Below are positions 1 to 6,058 of a stretch of DNA of 11,600 nt, in pieces. Every line of letters starts with the position of its first letter. The first letter of the stretch is position 1. Made by a program: the position numbers and the translations under genes. This DNA comes from an uncultured beta proteobacterium. GTDB taxonomy: Bacteria > Pseudomonadota > Gammaproteobacteria > Burkholderiales > Burkholderiaceae_B. The stretch is from the NCBI GenBank assembly GCA_903924715.1, contig CAIYCP010000403.1, positions 1-11,600 on the forward strand, in the 5' to 3' direction. Below the pieces are notes generated by a model. It was not told the origin of the DNA. It saw only the letters and a program-made list of their open reading frames with translations, and searched no databases.

Positions 1-17
1 ACCAACTTTGTTTTTTC

Positions 18-46
18 CCCGAAGGTTGAGCCTTCGGGAGATTTTT
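18..46 (+). terminator. Rho-independent terminator-like hairpin
   Basis: An 8-bp perfect stem (18-25 with 31-38, CCCGAAGG/CCTTCGGG) encloses a 5-base loop and is followed by AG and a run of five T on the plus strand. This fits a terminator for a plus-strand gene lying to the left of the window. The bases on the other side would read as A-rich on the minus strand, so it does not look bidirectional. Confidence 0.6.
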
Positions 47-74
47 GTTATGATTGGAGCGTATGAGAACAGCT

Positions 75-90
75 TGGAAATATTTTTCCA
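75..90. promoter_or_regulatory. Inverted repeat upstream of the ATPase promoter
   Basis: TGGAAA (75-80) and TTTCCA (85-90) form a perfect 6-bp inverted repeat around a 4-base spacer. It ends 15 bases before the proposed -35 box. It could be a regulator site, but no known operator is recognised. Confidence 0.25.
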
Positions 91-105
91 TAGTCTTAAA
101 ATACC

Positions 106-134
106 TTGACAACTTGCATGATATGTAGTAAACT
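106..134 (+). promoter_or_regulatory. Sigma-70-type promoter of the truncated ATPase gene
   Basis: A perfect TTGACA -35 box (106-111) and a TAAACT -10 box (129-134, 4 of 6 consensus bases) are separated by 17 bases. Transcription would start near 141, giving a leader of about 33 bases. The -10 box overlaps the first copy of a 13-base direct repeat, so a protein binding the repeat could block the promoter. Confidence 0.5.
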
Positions 135-175
135 AGCACTATAATAATACATAATTTGTAACAAACTAGCACTAT
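130..175 (+). repeat. Two-copy 13-bp direct repeat over promoter and start codon
   Basis: AAACTAGCACTAT occurs exactly at 130-142 and again at 163-175, a period of 33 bases. The first copy covers most of the -10 box and the expected transcription start. The second covers the first two bases of the ATG at 174. Such placement is typical of operator sites, and 33 bases is close to three helical turns. The duplicated block may instead be a trace of a duplication event. Confidence 0.6.
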
Positions 176-284
176 GTTTAATAGAGACATTTTGGATTAT
201 TTGGAGAAATGGAGGCTCAAAAAGGGGAGAAAACCACTTGTTTTACGGGGAGCCAGACAGGTCGGAAAAACCTATGCCGCCTCG
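174..284 (+). pseudogene. 5' fragment of an AAA ATPase (DUF4143-associated type)
   Basis: The first ~36 residues read like the N-terminus of the ATPases that pair an AAA domain with DUF4143: a short leading helix with a Trp (W13), then RKPLVLRGARQVGKT, with a Walker A motif at residues 26-33 (K32, T33). These proteins are usually about 400 residues long; here recognisable sequence stops near residue 36. The open frame continues to 422, but that stretch is antisense to soxB and is not ATPase-like. An in-frame TAA at 159-161 makes the ATG at 174 the first possible ATG start. No Shine-Dalgarno sequence precedes it, unlike nearly all sox genes here. The fragment has its own promoter, lies in AT-rich DNA, and ends at the same point where soxB ends. 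The family call rests on the short N-terminal pattern only, and no function is expected of the fragment. Confidence 0.6.
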
Positions 285-827
285 TTTTTCGCCAAGCGTC
301 ATTTCCCAGTGCGCCGTCATGATGTCAACGCCCATCGCAAGGCAAGCGTCTACCATGTCTTGACCGTTGGTCCAGAGCGCGGTGCCGGAGCCCTGCCAGG
401 TGTCTCCACCATCCAGCAGTAAAGCGCCAGGACGCGAGGTTTTCAGGCGTTTGACCAGTGTTGCTAAGTGCGCAAAACCGCCCACTTTGCCATAGTTTTT
501 TGCCGCAGTTTCAAAATTAAGAGAGGTAAACGCGTACGCGTCACGACTGCCTGCTGCAAGTCCAAAGGCTTTGAGAAAATGCTCGCCCACCAAATGCGGT
601 GCTTTACCAAACTGAGCGCCAAAGCCAAGATTGACACTGGGTTCGCGAAAATAAATAGGCTTGAGTTGAGCATGGCAATCGGTGAAGTGCAGTAGATGCA
701 CATTACCGAATTTAGGCAGGTCATAAAAGGCATCGGCAGCCGCTTGTGCGGCCGAGGCCTTCGCTTGCAGTGCGAAACCGCCGGCCGCAGCAACGGCAAG
801 CACCTGCATAAATTCTCGACGATTCAT
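281..827 (-). pseudogene. soxB: soxB, 5' part only: thiosulfohydrolase, truncated
   Basis: SoxB is the periplasmic dimanganese hydrolase that releases sulfate from SoxY-bound thiosulfonate. The start at 827 gives a Tat-type leader (NRREFM, residues 2-7). Metallophosphatase motifs follow: D50-x-H52 in FTDCHAQ, GGD with D142 followed by TWQGS, and the SoxB form of the GNHE motif, here AHWE at residues 172-175. Family members are about 560 residues. Recognisable SoxB ends near residue 180 (about position 285), and the open frame then reads 12 residues of unrelated antisense sequence to a stop at 243. The rest of the metallophosphatase domain and the whole 5'-nucleotidase C-terminal domain are absent, so the product should be inactive. 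It is the last gene of the sox operon, 37 bases after soxX, with a weak ribosome site. The retained part has no frameshift or stop, so the break is recent or artificial. Confidence 0.88.
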
Positions 828-864
828 TGCGCTGCCATCGTTTTGTCTAAAAGGAATATCAAAA

Positions 865-1488
865 CTATTTGTTCACAGGGGATTCTGGATCAAGCAACAG
901 TGCCATCACATCCTTAATCTGTTGCTCGGTCAGTAGATTAAAGTGCGCCATGCGTGGCATATTGCTGCACGCGTTATACGCTTTAGAGTTGTTGATGCGA
1001 TTCCAGGTATAAGTCAAAATTGCTTCGCTTGTACCCCGCGCTTTGCCATAGCCGGTCAGTGAAGGTCCGATATTGCCATAAGAGATTTCTTGCTTACTGA
1101 TTTGATGACAGTTGTAACAGCCACCACCGTTTGGGGCTTTGGTGGTATCTGACCACGTGGCACCTCGACCGCTTTGTGCGATCGCCTCGCCGGCTTTCCA
1201 GCTCCCCAGATATTTTCCGTCAGAGGGCGGTTTGATCTCAGCCATGGCCTTTGTTTGTTGCTCGATCAGGATTTTTTGAGCGGCTGGCGTTTGACGTAAT
1301 TCAGTATCTGAACAAATTGCCTGAATTTGATCTTGCTTCAGTCGATCAAGCCCGGCAATGCCTTCAGCCCGAAAGCCGTCTTTGAGCATGGCATCAAACT
1401 TTGCATCAACGGTTTGAGCCTGAACGCTCAGTGCAAGGCTTGCGAGCAATACGGCGCTTGTGCAGTGACGGAGGTATGTAGTGTTCAT
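865..1488 (-). CDS. soxX: SoxX, monohaem cytochrome c subunit of SoxXA
   Basis: SoxX pairs with SoxA in the periplasm; the pair oxidatively couples thiosulfate to the SoxY cysteine and passes electrons to small cytochromes. The 207-residue product has a Sec signal peptide (residues 1-24, ending VQAQ) and an N-terminal extension. The haem site is CYNCH (C124, C127, H128), preceded by a Gly-rich GGG and followed by ISYGNIGPSLTGYG, a SoxX hallmark. The likely distal ligand is M177 in CSNMPRM. The frame stays open to an ATG at 1578, but 1488 is chosen: it has AGGAAA (1494-1499) five bases upstream, gives a proper signal peptide, and avoids overlapping soxA. The gene begins 19 bases after the soxA stop and is followed after 37 bases by the soxB start. 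Confidence 0.93.
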   Translation of the reverse strand: MNTTYLRHCTSAVLLASLALSVQAQTVDAKFDAMLKDGFRAEGIAGLDRLKQDQIQAICSDTELRQTPAAQKILIEQQTKAMAEIKPPSDGKYLGSWKAGEAIAQSGRGATWSDTTKAPNGGGCYNCHQISKQEISYGNIGPSLTGYGKARGTSEAILTYTWNRINNSKAYNACSNMPRMAHFNLLTEQQIKDVMALLLDPESPVNK

Positions 1489-1507
1489 AATAGTTTCCTG
1501 AGTTGGC

Positions 1508-2311
1508 TTAGCGCTTGAGGCCGGGTGTTTGAACCGTGCCGCCATCACCTTTGTTTGCCATAAAGATTGACAAGGCAATCGTGACGTCAGAGCCGTAAAT
1601 CGGGAAGGGCATCCGTTGCTGTCTAAAGCAATCGTTCAGACGGCGTTGCATCGTCCAGAATTCTCCGCTTGAGACGCGATAGGCGGGCCAGGAGCCCCAG
1701 CCTAAAGCAGAGCCAGCTTGTGTCGTCAAATCAGGCAAGTCTTGCAGGCGGATCCGTTGACCGCTACTTGAATGACACGAGGCACACGAAAAATCCATTG
1801 GACCACCTTGATAGAAAAACATTTTTTGACCTAGCGCGACCATTTCTTTTTCTTTTGGATGCGTGGCTGGCACGTTAATCTTCATATCTTTCGAGTGCGT
1901 GACGACATACGCGACGATGGCTTCAACGTTTTTACGGGCACCTTTTCCAAACGCGCCGTTAATGATCTCAGTTTGTTCGATCCCTTGCAGCGTTTGCATA
2001 CAGGTCATTAAACGCGACTCGAGGTCTTGCACGCGATCGGTATCTTTGAAGTAACGGGGTAATTGCGCTGCTGCACCATCGACCACGCCTGGTCCTAACC
2101 CCAGATCGCATTTTTCTAACGTCGCTTTTTTAGGACCCGCCTGTTGTTTCCAGAGCTCTTCGCCGGCCATTTCGTAAAGTTCTGAAGGATTGCCGTCGGC
2201 AATCATTTCGCGATACTTGGCGATTTCGTCCGTTGCACTTTGCGAAAATACAGAGGCTGAACTGAGGCTTAGTAAGCTGGCCAAGATGAATGGCGCATAT
2301 TTTTTTTGCAT
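1508..2311 (-). CDS. soxA: SoxA, cytochrome c catalytic subunit of SoxXA (single-haem type)
   Basis: SoxA carries the active site of the c-type cytochrome complex that attaches thiosulfate to SoxY. The product is 267 residues with a Sec signal (residues 1-24). There is one haem motif, CASCH (C176, C179, H180). The N-terminal haem of di-haem SoxA proteins is absent; at that place lie lone cysteines C68 and C104, which in single-haem SoxA form a disulfide. C228 in NDCFRQQRMP matches the active-site cysteine that is persulfidated and serves as the axial haem ligand in the family. The start at 2311 has AGGA (2319-2322) seven bases upstream. It sits between soxZ (65-base gap) and soxX (19-base gap), giving the adjacent soxAX order. 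Confidence 0.95.
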   Translation of the reverse strand: MQKKYAPFILASLLSLSSASVFSQSATDEIAKYREMIADGNPSELYEMAGEELWKQQAGPKKATLEKCDLGLGPGVVDGAAAQLPRYFKDTDRVQDLESRLMTCMQTLQGIEQTEIINGAFGKGARKNVEAIVAYVVTHSKDMKINVPATHPKEKEMVALGQKMFFYQGGPMDFSCASCHSSSGQRIRLQDLPDLTTQAGSALGWGSWPAYRVSSGEFWTMQRRLNDCFRQQRMPFPIYGSDVTIALSIFMANKGDGGTVQTPGLKR

Positions 2312-2376
2312 GAGCAGATCCTGAAGCGAGACAAGGTAAAAACCAAACGGACGTGCGTGGCAACGCCGAACAGGTC

Positions 2377-2688
2377 TTAGGTAATTTTGGCCTTATCGCT
2401 ACGTTTGTCGCCTTTGTTATCTACCCAATCGACGACGATTTCGTCGCCCTTCGCAGCGCCTTTGATTTTAAAATTCAAGAAAGGGTCTTTTGAAACTGCA
2501 GGGCCAAACTCGGCAGAAAAAACGGTTTTGCCGTTGACTTGTGCATTAACGGTTTGAATAAACCAGGCGGGGATGACGGCGCCGGCCGCATCTTTGCGCT
2601 GCCCGGATTCCATGTCGTGTTTCATTAACACTTTGACATCAACGATGCCGTCTTTTTCAGCAGCGCGAATGCGCATTGGATCTGCCAT
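2377..2688 (-). CDS. soxZ: SoxZ, partner subunit of the SoxYZ sulfur carrier
   Basis: SoxZ forms the heterodimer with SoxY that presents the covalently bound sulfur substrate to the other Sox enzymes. The 103-residue product has the usual length and immunoglobulin-like sequence pattern: MRIRA at the start, VLMKHDMESGQRKD, PAWFIQTV, and a C-terminal DEIVVDWVDNKGD. It has no signal peptide, which fits the known export of SoxZ together with Tat-targeted SoxY. It has no cysteine. The start at 2688 has AAGGAA (2694-2699) five bases upstream. M5 is a possible but less well-placed start. It follows soxY after a 79-base gap that holds a small hairpin. Confidence 0.95.
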   Translation of the reverse strand: MADPMRIRAAEKDGIVDVKVLMKHDMESGQRKDAAGAVIPAWFIQTVNAQVNGKTVFSAEFGPAVSKDPFLNFKIKGAAKGDEIVVDWVDNKGDKRSDKAKIT

Positions 2689-2741
2689 GATGATTCCTTT
2701 TGAAATGTCTTAAATTCGATTGTTAAGCGTGTTGCGTGCGT

Positions 2742-2759
2742 TAGATTGTGTGAAATCTA
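2742..2759 (-). promoter_or_regulatory. Hairpin in the soxY-soxZ spacer
   Basis: A perfect 6-bp inverted repeat (2742-2747 with 2754-2759, TAGATT/AATCTA) with a 6-base loop lies 8 bases after the soxY stop in the transcript. There is no T-run after it, so it is not a terminator. A role in mRNA processing or in setting SoxY/SoxZ ratios is only a guess, since SoxY and SoxZ are needed in equal amounts. Confidence 0.3.
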
Positions 2760-2767
2760 GCGAGGCC

Positions 2768-3220
2768 TTAGCCGCCGCAACCACCGAGTGTGACTTTAAT
2801 TTCTTTAGTGGCGATGTACCACTTGCCATCTGCTTTCACCAGAGCGTGTACGTTTGAGCTTTGCCCCATTTTGACGCGCGTGGTGACAAAGGCTTCAGCA
2901 CCTTCAGGCAACATAAACTGAGCGGCAAGACTGCTAGGATTTTTTTCAACCAAAATTACGATTTGACTGGCTTTGAGTTTTGTTTCAACACCAACCGGTA
3001 CGACGGCACCGTTTTCGGCGATGTCGGGTGCGCGCATGATGATGTCAGCGGATGCCTCGGGCTTTGTGCCACCGATTGCTTTGAGTACGTCGTCGAGGTT
3101 CTTACCTTCAAAGGCAGCTTTATTCCATTCAGCAGCTTGTGCATGGGTGATCAGGCCCGTGCTTGCCATCAGGGCAATGACCGAAGTCAGGCGTAGGACG
3201 TTTCTGCGTTGGTTATTCAT
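2768..3220 (-). CDS. soxY: SoxY, sulfur-carrier subunit with GGCGG tail
   Basis: SoxY holds the pathway intermediates on a cysteine near its flexible C-terminus. The 150-residue precursor has a Tat leader (QRRNVLRLT near residues 4-12, then a hydrophobic stretch to AQAA about residue 30). It ends in LGGCGG, with C148 the carrier cysteine. The frame is open to an ATG at 3304, but 3220 is preferred because AGGAG (3226-3230) lies five bases upstream and it places the twin arginines correctly. It starts a sub-block soxYZAXB after a 139-base gap from soxD, the largest gap in the operon, where a secondary promoter could lie. I could not pick out a convincing one. Confidence 0.96.
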   Translation of the reverse strand: MNNQRRNVLRLTSVIALMASTGLITHAQAAEWNKAAFEGKNLDDVLKAIGGTKPEASADIIMRAPDIAENGAVVPVGVETKLKASQIVILVEKNPSSLAAQFMLPEGAEAFVTTRVKMGQSSNVHALVKADGKWYIATKEIKVTLGGCGG

Positions 3221-3359
3221 TGTTGCTCCTGTCAATTTCAAAAAATAGTGTGTGCTGGTGTTGAAGGTTAAGCGCGTGCCCGATATTGACTCGTAGCCGT
3301 GCATATTACCGAATAGTTAAATGTTACGCCGGTTCTACGATCGGGGCGTTAGAAGGCCT
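3221..3359 (-). other. 139-base soxD-soxY spacer
   Basis: This is the longest gap inside the operon. No stable terminator hairpin with a T-run and no confident -35/-10 pair were found. It contains only the soxY ribosome site at 3226-3230. Elsewhere, soxCD and soxYZAXB are sometimes separate units, so an internal promoter here would not be surprising. Confidence 0.35.
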
Positions 3360-4514
3360 TTAATGCGTTGTCAGTATCCACGTCACTAGCGCTTGCGCAT
3401 CGGCCATCGATAACTGGTTCTGCGCCGGCATGGGGATCGCTCCCCAAACGCCTGCTCCGCCTTTTAAGACCTTTTCAGTGAGTTTTGCTTCGCTGTCGGT
3501 CTGACTCTTGTACTTTGCGGCGATCTCAACGAGCGAGGGCCCCACGAGCTTGCTGCTCGCGGCATGGCAGGCAAAGCAGTTTTGCTTCTTAAATAAATCG
3601 GCTGGTGGCATCATTGTGGCCGAGACCTTTGAGGTCGTCGCGACTGCGGCCGAGTCGGCTTGGGCGGCCCGACCTAGATCCGAACCTGGCAGTTGGGCGA
3701 CCGGTGGCCGAGTGGTGTCCACCCCGCGAAACGGCCCATAAGCCCGGTTTTGTTCAGCCAGATTCTCGTGCGCATTGCGCGCGTAATCTGGCAGACTTGA
3801 GGTAATTTTGACCACCTCAACGCAATTGCTCATACAGGCAACCGCCTTAACGTCAGGCGCATCGCCAATCTGCCACATACCGTGTTCGCGCGTCATGCCA
3901 TTGCGGTTTGGCATCAACTGTTGCACCTCGGCCATGTTCTTGTTACTGAGCTCAAAGTCGTCAGGCAAAATTTCTGCCAGATTGAGCATATAAGCTAAGA
4001 CGGCATAGGTGTCGTCGGCTGTCAGTGAACGAGGCGCATTCCAGGGCATCGCTCGATAAATATAGTCATACAAGCTCGAAATCGTGGCAACTTTCATCAA
4101 GGTGCTGCGCTGAGGTTGCTTGGGGTCAGTCAGTGAAGCAACTCGCCCGCGCTTGACGTCTTGCGCAGTGGTGCCGCCGACCAAAGGCGTAAAGACCTCG
4201 TTTGATTCACCAAACGTGCCATGACAACTGGCACACTTGTTTTCCCAGATTGGTTGGCCGTCCTGCACTTTTCCCGAGCCGACGGGCAGGCCCTTAAGGT
4301 CGGGGCGCACATCGATATCCCAGGCCTTGACTTCTGCCGGGGTGGCTGTGCGGCCAAGGCCGTTGAACTGGTTTGTCGTTGTGTTTTGCGCAGTGCCTTC
4401 TTTAACCATAAAAAGGATCGCAGCCGTACTGAACAACACGAGTGCAACCAACTTCACGGGTTTGAGATAAGCCCTCGTGCCGGTTGCAGCAAACGTTTTA
4501 GCCAACTTGAACAT
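3360..4514 (-). CDS. soxD: SoxD, di-haem cytochrome c subunit of sulfane dehydrogenase SoxCD
   Basis: SoxD accepts electrons from the molybdenum subunit SoxC during oxidation of SoxY-bound sulfane sulfur. The 384-residue product starts with a basic stretch and a hydrophobic segment (about residues 20-38) that may be a signal peptide or membrane anchor. It has two haem motifs: CASCH (C94, C97, H98) and CFACH (C313, C316, H317). Likely axial methionines are M156 in AMPWNAP and M362 in IPMPA. An Ala/Pro-rich linker (about residues 265-302) joins the two domains, and C227/C231 (CMSNC) could form a disulfide. The frame is open to 4586, but 4514 is chosen: GAGG (4521-4524) lies six bases upstream. 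This start lies inside the soxC end, giving a 17-base overlap (4498-4514) and probable translational coupling. Confidence 0.92.
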   Translation of the reverse strand: MFKLAKTFAATGTRAYLKPVKLVALVLFSTAAILFMVKEGTAQNTTTNQFNGLGRTATPAEVKAWDIDVRPDLKGLPVGSGKVQDGQPIWENKCASCHGTFGESNEVFTPLVGGTTAQDVKRGRVASLTDPKQPQRSTLMKVATISSLYDYIYRAMPWNAPRSLTADDTYAVLAYMLNLAEILPDDFELSNKNMAEVQQLMPNRNGMTREHGMWQIGDAPDVKAVACMSNCVEVVKITSSLPDYARNAHENLAEQNRAYGPFRGVDTTRPPVAQLPGSDLGRAAQADSAAVATTSKVSATMMPPADLFKKQNCFACHAASSKLVGPSLVEIAAKYKSQTDSEAKLTEKVLKGGAGVWGAIPMPAQNQLSMADAQALVTWILTTH

Positions 4515-5859
4515 TGCTGACCTCACCGTTTGCGTCGAGTTTCCAGGATTGAATCGCGTTGTTGTGATAGATCGACCGCGTACCACGCACCTCGCGCAAC
4601 ATATTGATCGGCGGCTGCACGTAGCCCGTCGAATCGATGGCGCGTGATTGCAAAATTGCGGGTGAGCCGTCCCAGTCCCAGTTGATATTGAAGCGTGTGA
4701 TGGCTTTGGTCAGGATTGGGCCCTCAAGGCGCGCTTCTCGCCAGTTCTTGCCGCCATCCATCGAAACATCTACGCGTTTAATCGTGCCTCGTCCAGACCA
4801 GGCGATACCACTGACGCTGTAAAAACCTTTGGTTAAGAGCTGTTGCCCGCCCGAGGGGGTCGTGATCACAGATTTACATTCTTGGATCGAGGTGTATTGG
4901 CGATGCAGGCCGTTCGGCATCAGGTCAATGTAGTGCACGGCCTCATCTTTGCTGGCATAGGGTTGATCGCCTACTTCAATACGACGCAGCCATTTGACTG
5001 AACTCACGCCTTGCGCGCCCGGTACGAGTAGCCTGAGAGGGTAGCCATTTTCAGGTCGCAACATTTCGCCGTTCATCCCCCACACCACTAGCACGTCGTC
5101 CATGGCTGCTTCGATCGGGATGGTGCGCGTCATGCCCGAGCCGTCTGCGCCTTCAGCAAGAATATACTTGCCCTTCTTAAGATCGACACCACATAGATCG
5201 AGCAGTGTTGACAGCGGTACGCCGGTAAACTCGCTGCACGAAATCATGCCGTGGGTATATTGCACGGTCGGCACCGCAACGTTGCCCCATTCAAGCCCCG
5301 TGTTCGCGCCGCACTCAATAAAGTGAATGCGAGAAACACTTGGTAAGCGCATGAGATCTTCCATGGTGAAGATCATTTCGCGTTTGACTAAGCCATTGAT
5401 CATCAGTCTGTGCAGAGCCGGATCAATTTCGTACCATCCCTGGTGATGGCGCTCGAAGTGCAAGCCACTTGGCGTGATCATCCCAAACAAACCCTGCAGC
5501 GGGGTAAACGATACCGACGCTGCCGACACCCGTGTCAGGCCCGGTGATTCTCGTCTCACTAAACCTGCCTCGTACTTTGACGGAATGCCGTAAGGATTTG
5601 CTGCAACGGGCTTGCCCAGCGTGGTGGCCCAAATTTGTTTGTTAAGAATGGCGGGGTCACCGACTGCTGCGGTGTTTTGCGCCAAGGCACTTGCGCCCGT
5701 GGCCGTGGCAAGCGCCCCCAAAAAGCTTGAGCGGATGAAGTTGCGTCGCTGTGTATCGAGCCCGTTCTGGCTGACTTGGACCAACAGATCGCCATCCAAA
5801 AAATGCTCTGGCGCGTTGCGCAGGCGACCAAAGGTCAAGCCTGAAAATTTCTTGCTCAC
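4498..5859 (-). CDS. soxC: SoxC, molybdenum subunit of sulfane dehydrogenase
   Basis: SoxC is a periplasmic sulfite-oxidase-type molybdopterin protein which, with SoxD, removes six electrons from the sulfane sulfur on SoxY. The 453-residue product has the long N-terminal extension typical of SoxC (GRLRNAPEHF at residues 11-20) before a Tat motif (QRRNFIRSSFLGA, residues 38-50). The molybdenum-ligand cysteine is C183 in HFIECGANTG. A C-terminal Mo-co dimerisation domain follows (about residues 330-440, with SMDGGKNWREA). The start is GTG at 5859, supported by AGGAAA (5867-5872) seven bases upstream. It is the first gene of the operon, opposite the hydrolase gene across a 199-base control region. 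Presence of soxC predicts complete oxidation to sulfate rather than sulfur storage. Confidence 0.95.
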   Translation of the reverse strand: MSKKFSGLTFGRLRNAPEHFLDGDLLVQVSQNGLDTQRRNFIRSSFLGALATATGASALAQNTAAVGDPAILNKQIWATTLGKPVAANPYGIPSKYEAGLVRRESPGLTRVSAASVSFTPLQGLFGMITPSGLHFERHHQGWYEIDPALHRLMINGLVKREMIFTMEDLMRLPSVSRIHFIECGANTGLEWGNVAVPTVQYTHGMISCSEFTGVPLSTLLDLCGVDLKKGKYILAEGADGSGMTRTIPIEAAMDDVLVVWGMNGEMLRPENGYPLRLLVPGAQGVSSVKWLRRIEVGDQPYASKDEAVHYIDLMPNGLHRQYTSIQECKSVITTPSGGQQLLTKGFYSVSGIAWSGRGTIKRVDVSMDGGKNWREARLEGPILTKAITRFNINWDWDGSPAILQSRAIDSTGYVQPPINMLREVRGTRSIYHNNAIQSWKLDANGEVSNVQVG

Positions 5860-5918
5860 AGTCTGGTTTCCTGGCGCGTGGACTTGAGGTAAAAAGAGAT
5901 GTGGGTAAAAAGTATCAT

Positions 5919-5942
5919 CTATTGGTTATAAGCTAATACCAA
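5919..5942. promoter_or_regulatory. Candidate operator, imperfect palindrome upstream of soxC
   Basis: TTGGT (5922-5926) and ACCAA (5938-5942) are inverted arms of an imperfect 21-base palindrome, with matching TA steps inside. The element CTATTGGT that opens it (5919-5926) recurs exactly at 5970-5977, 51 bases on. It lies 60-83 bases before the soxC start. Sox operons are commonly controlled by an ArsR-family SoxR regulator, but no such gene lies in the window, so the binding protein is unknown. Confidence 0.4.
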
Positions 5943-5969
5943 AAAGTAATTTTAAAAGACCATCTAGTG

Positions 5970-5984
5970 CTATTGGTAAATACC
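5970..5984. promoter_or_regulatory. Second copy of the soxC upstream element
   Basis: CTATTGGT (5970-5977) repeats the first half of the 5919-5942 site and continues into GGTA-AA-TACC (5975-5984), a 4-bp inverted repeat around two bases. With the first site it forms a pair about five helical turns apart in the divergent control region, suitable for cooperative binding. A TTGTCA that could serve as a -35 box for the hydrolase gene follows at 5986-5991, but no good -10 box is placed for it. Confidence 0.35.
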
Positions 5985-6003
5985 CTTGTCATCGCGACGG
6001 GCT

Positions 6004-6036
6004 CGAATATCCGAATATCCTCTTACGTTCTTACGT
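6004..6036 (+). repeat. Two adjacent tandem 8-mer duplications
   Basis: CGAATATC is repeated exactly in tandem (6004-6011, 6012-6019). After one C, a different 8-mer, TCTTACGT, is also repeated exactly in tandem (6021-6028, 6029-6036). Together they fill most of the leader of the hydrolase gene, ending 22 bases before its ATG. They may be regulator half-sites or polymerase-slippage duplications. Confidence 0.7.
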
Positions 6037-6058
6037 TTTAGTCAGTCAGGAGCACTGC

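Noticed and set aside
1..300. Insertion sequence or prophage edge as the cause of the soxB break
   Set aside because: No transposase, integrase, terminal inverted repeat, tRNA end or target-site duplication is visible at the junction, so no mobile element type can be named.
285..422. Continuation of the plus-strand ATPase frame to a stop at 422
   Set aside because: After about residue 36 the translation loses all ATPase character and is exactly antisense to soxB coding sequence with its own motifs, so only the 5' fragment is called.
464..799. Second minus-strand open frame inside soxB
   Set aside because: It overlaps the soxB frame that contains the metal-binding motifs, shows no recognisable domain, and is best explained as a shadow frame.
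827..838. Four-codon upstream open frame (ATG at 838) whose TGA overlaps the soxB ATG
   Set aside because: It is real as sequence, but too short and without a ribosome site to claim a regulatory leader peptide.
1489..1578. Longer soxX start at 1578
   Set aside because: It would overlap soxA, lacks a suitable ribosome site, and would place the signal peptide 30 residues inside the protein; 1488 has AGGAAA at correct spacing.
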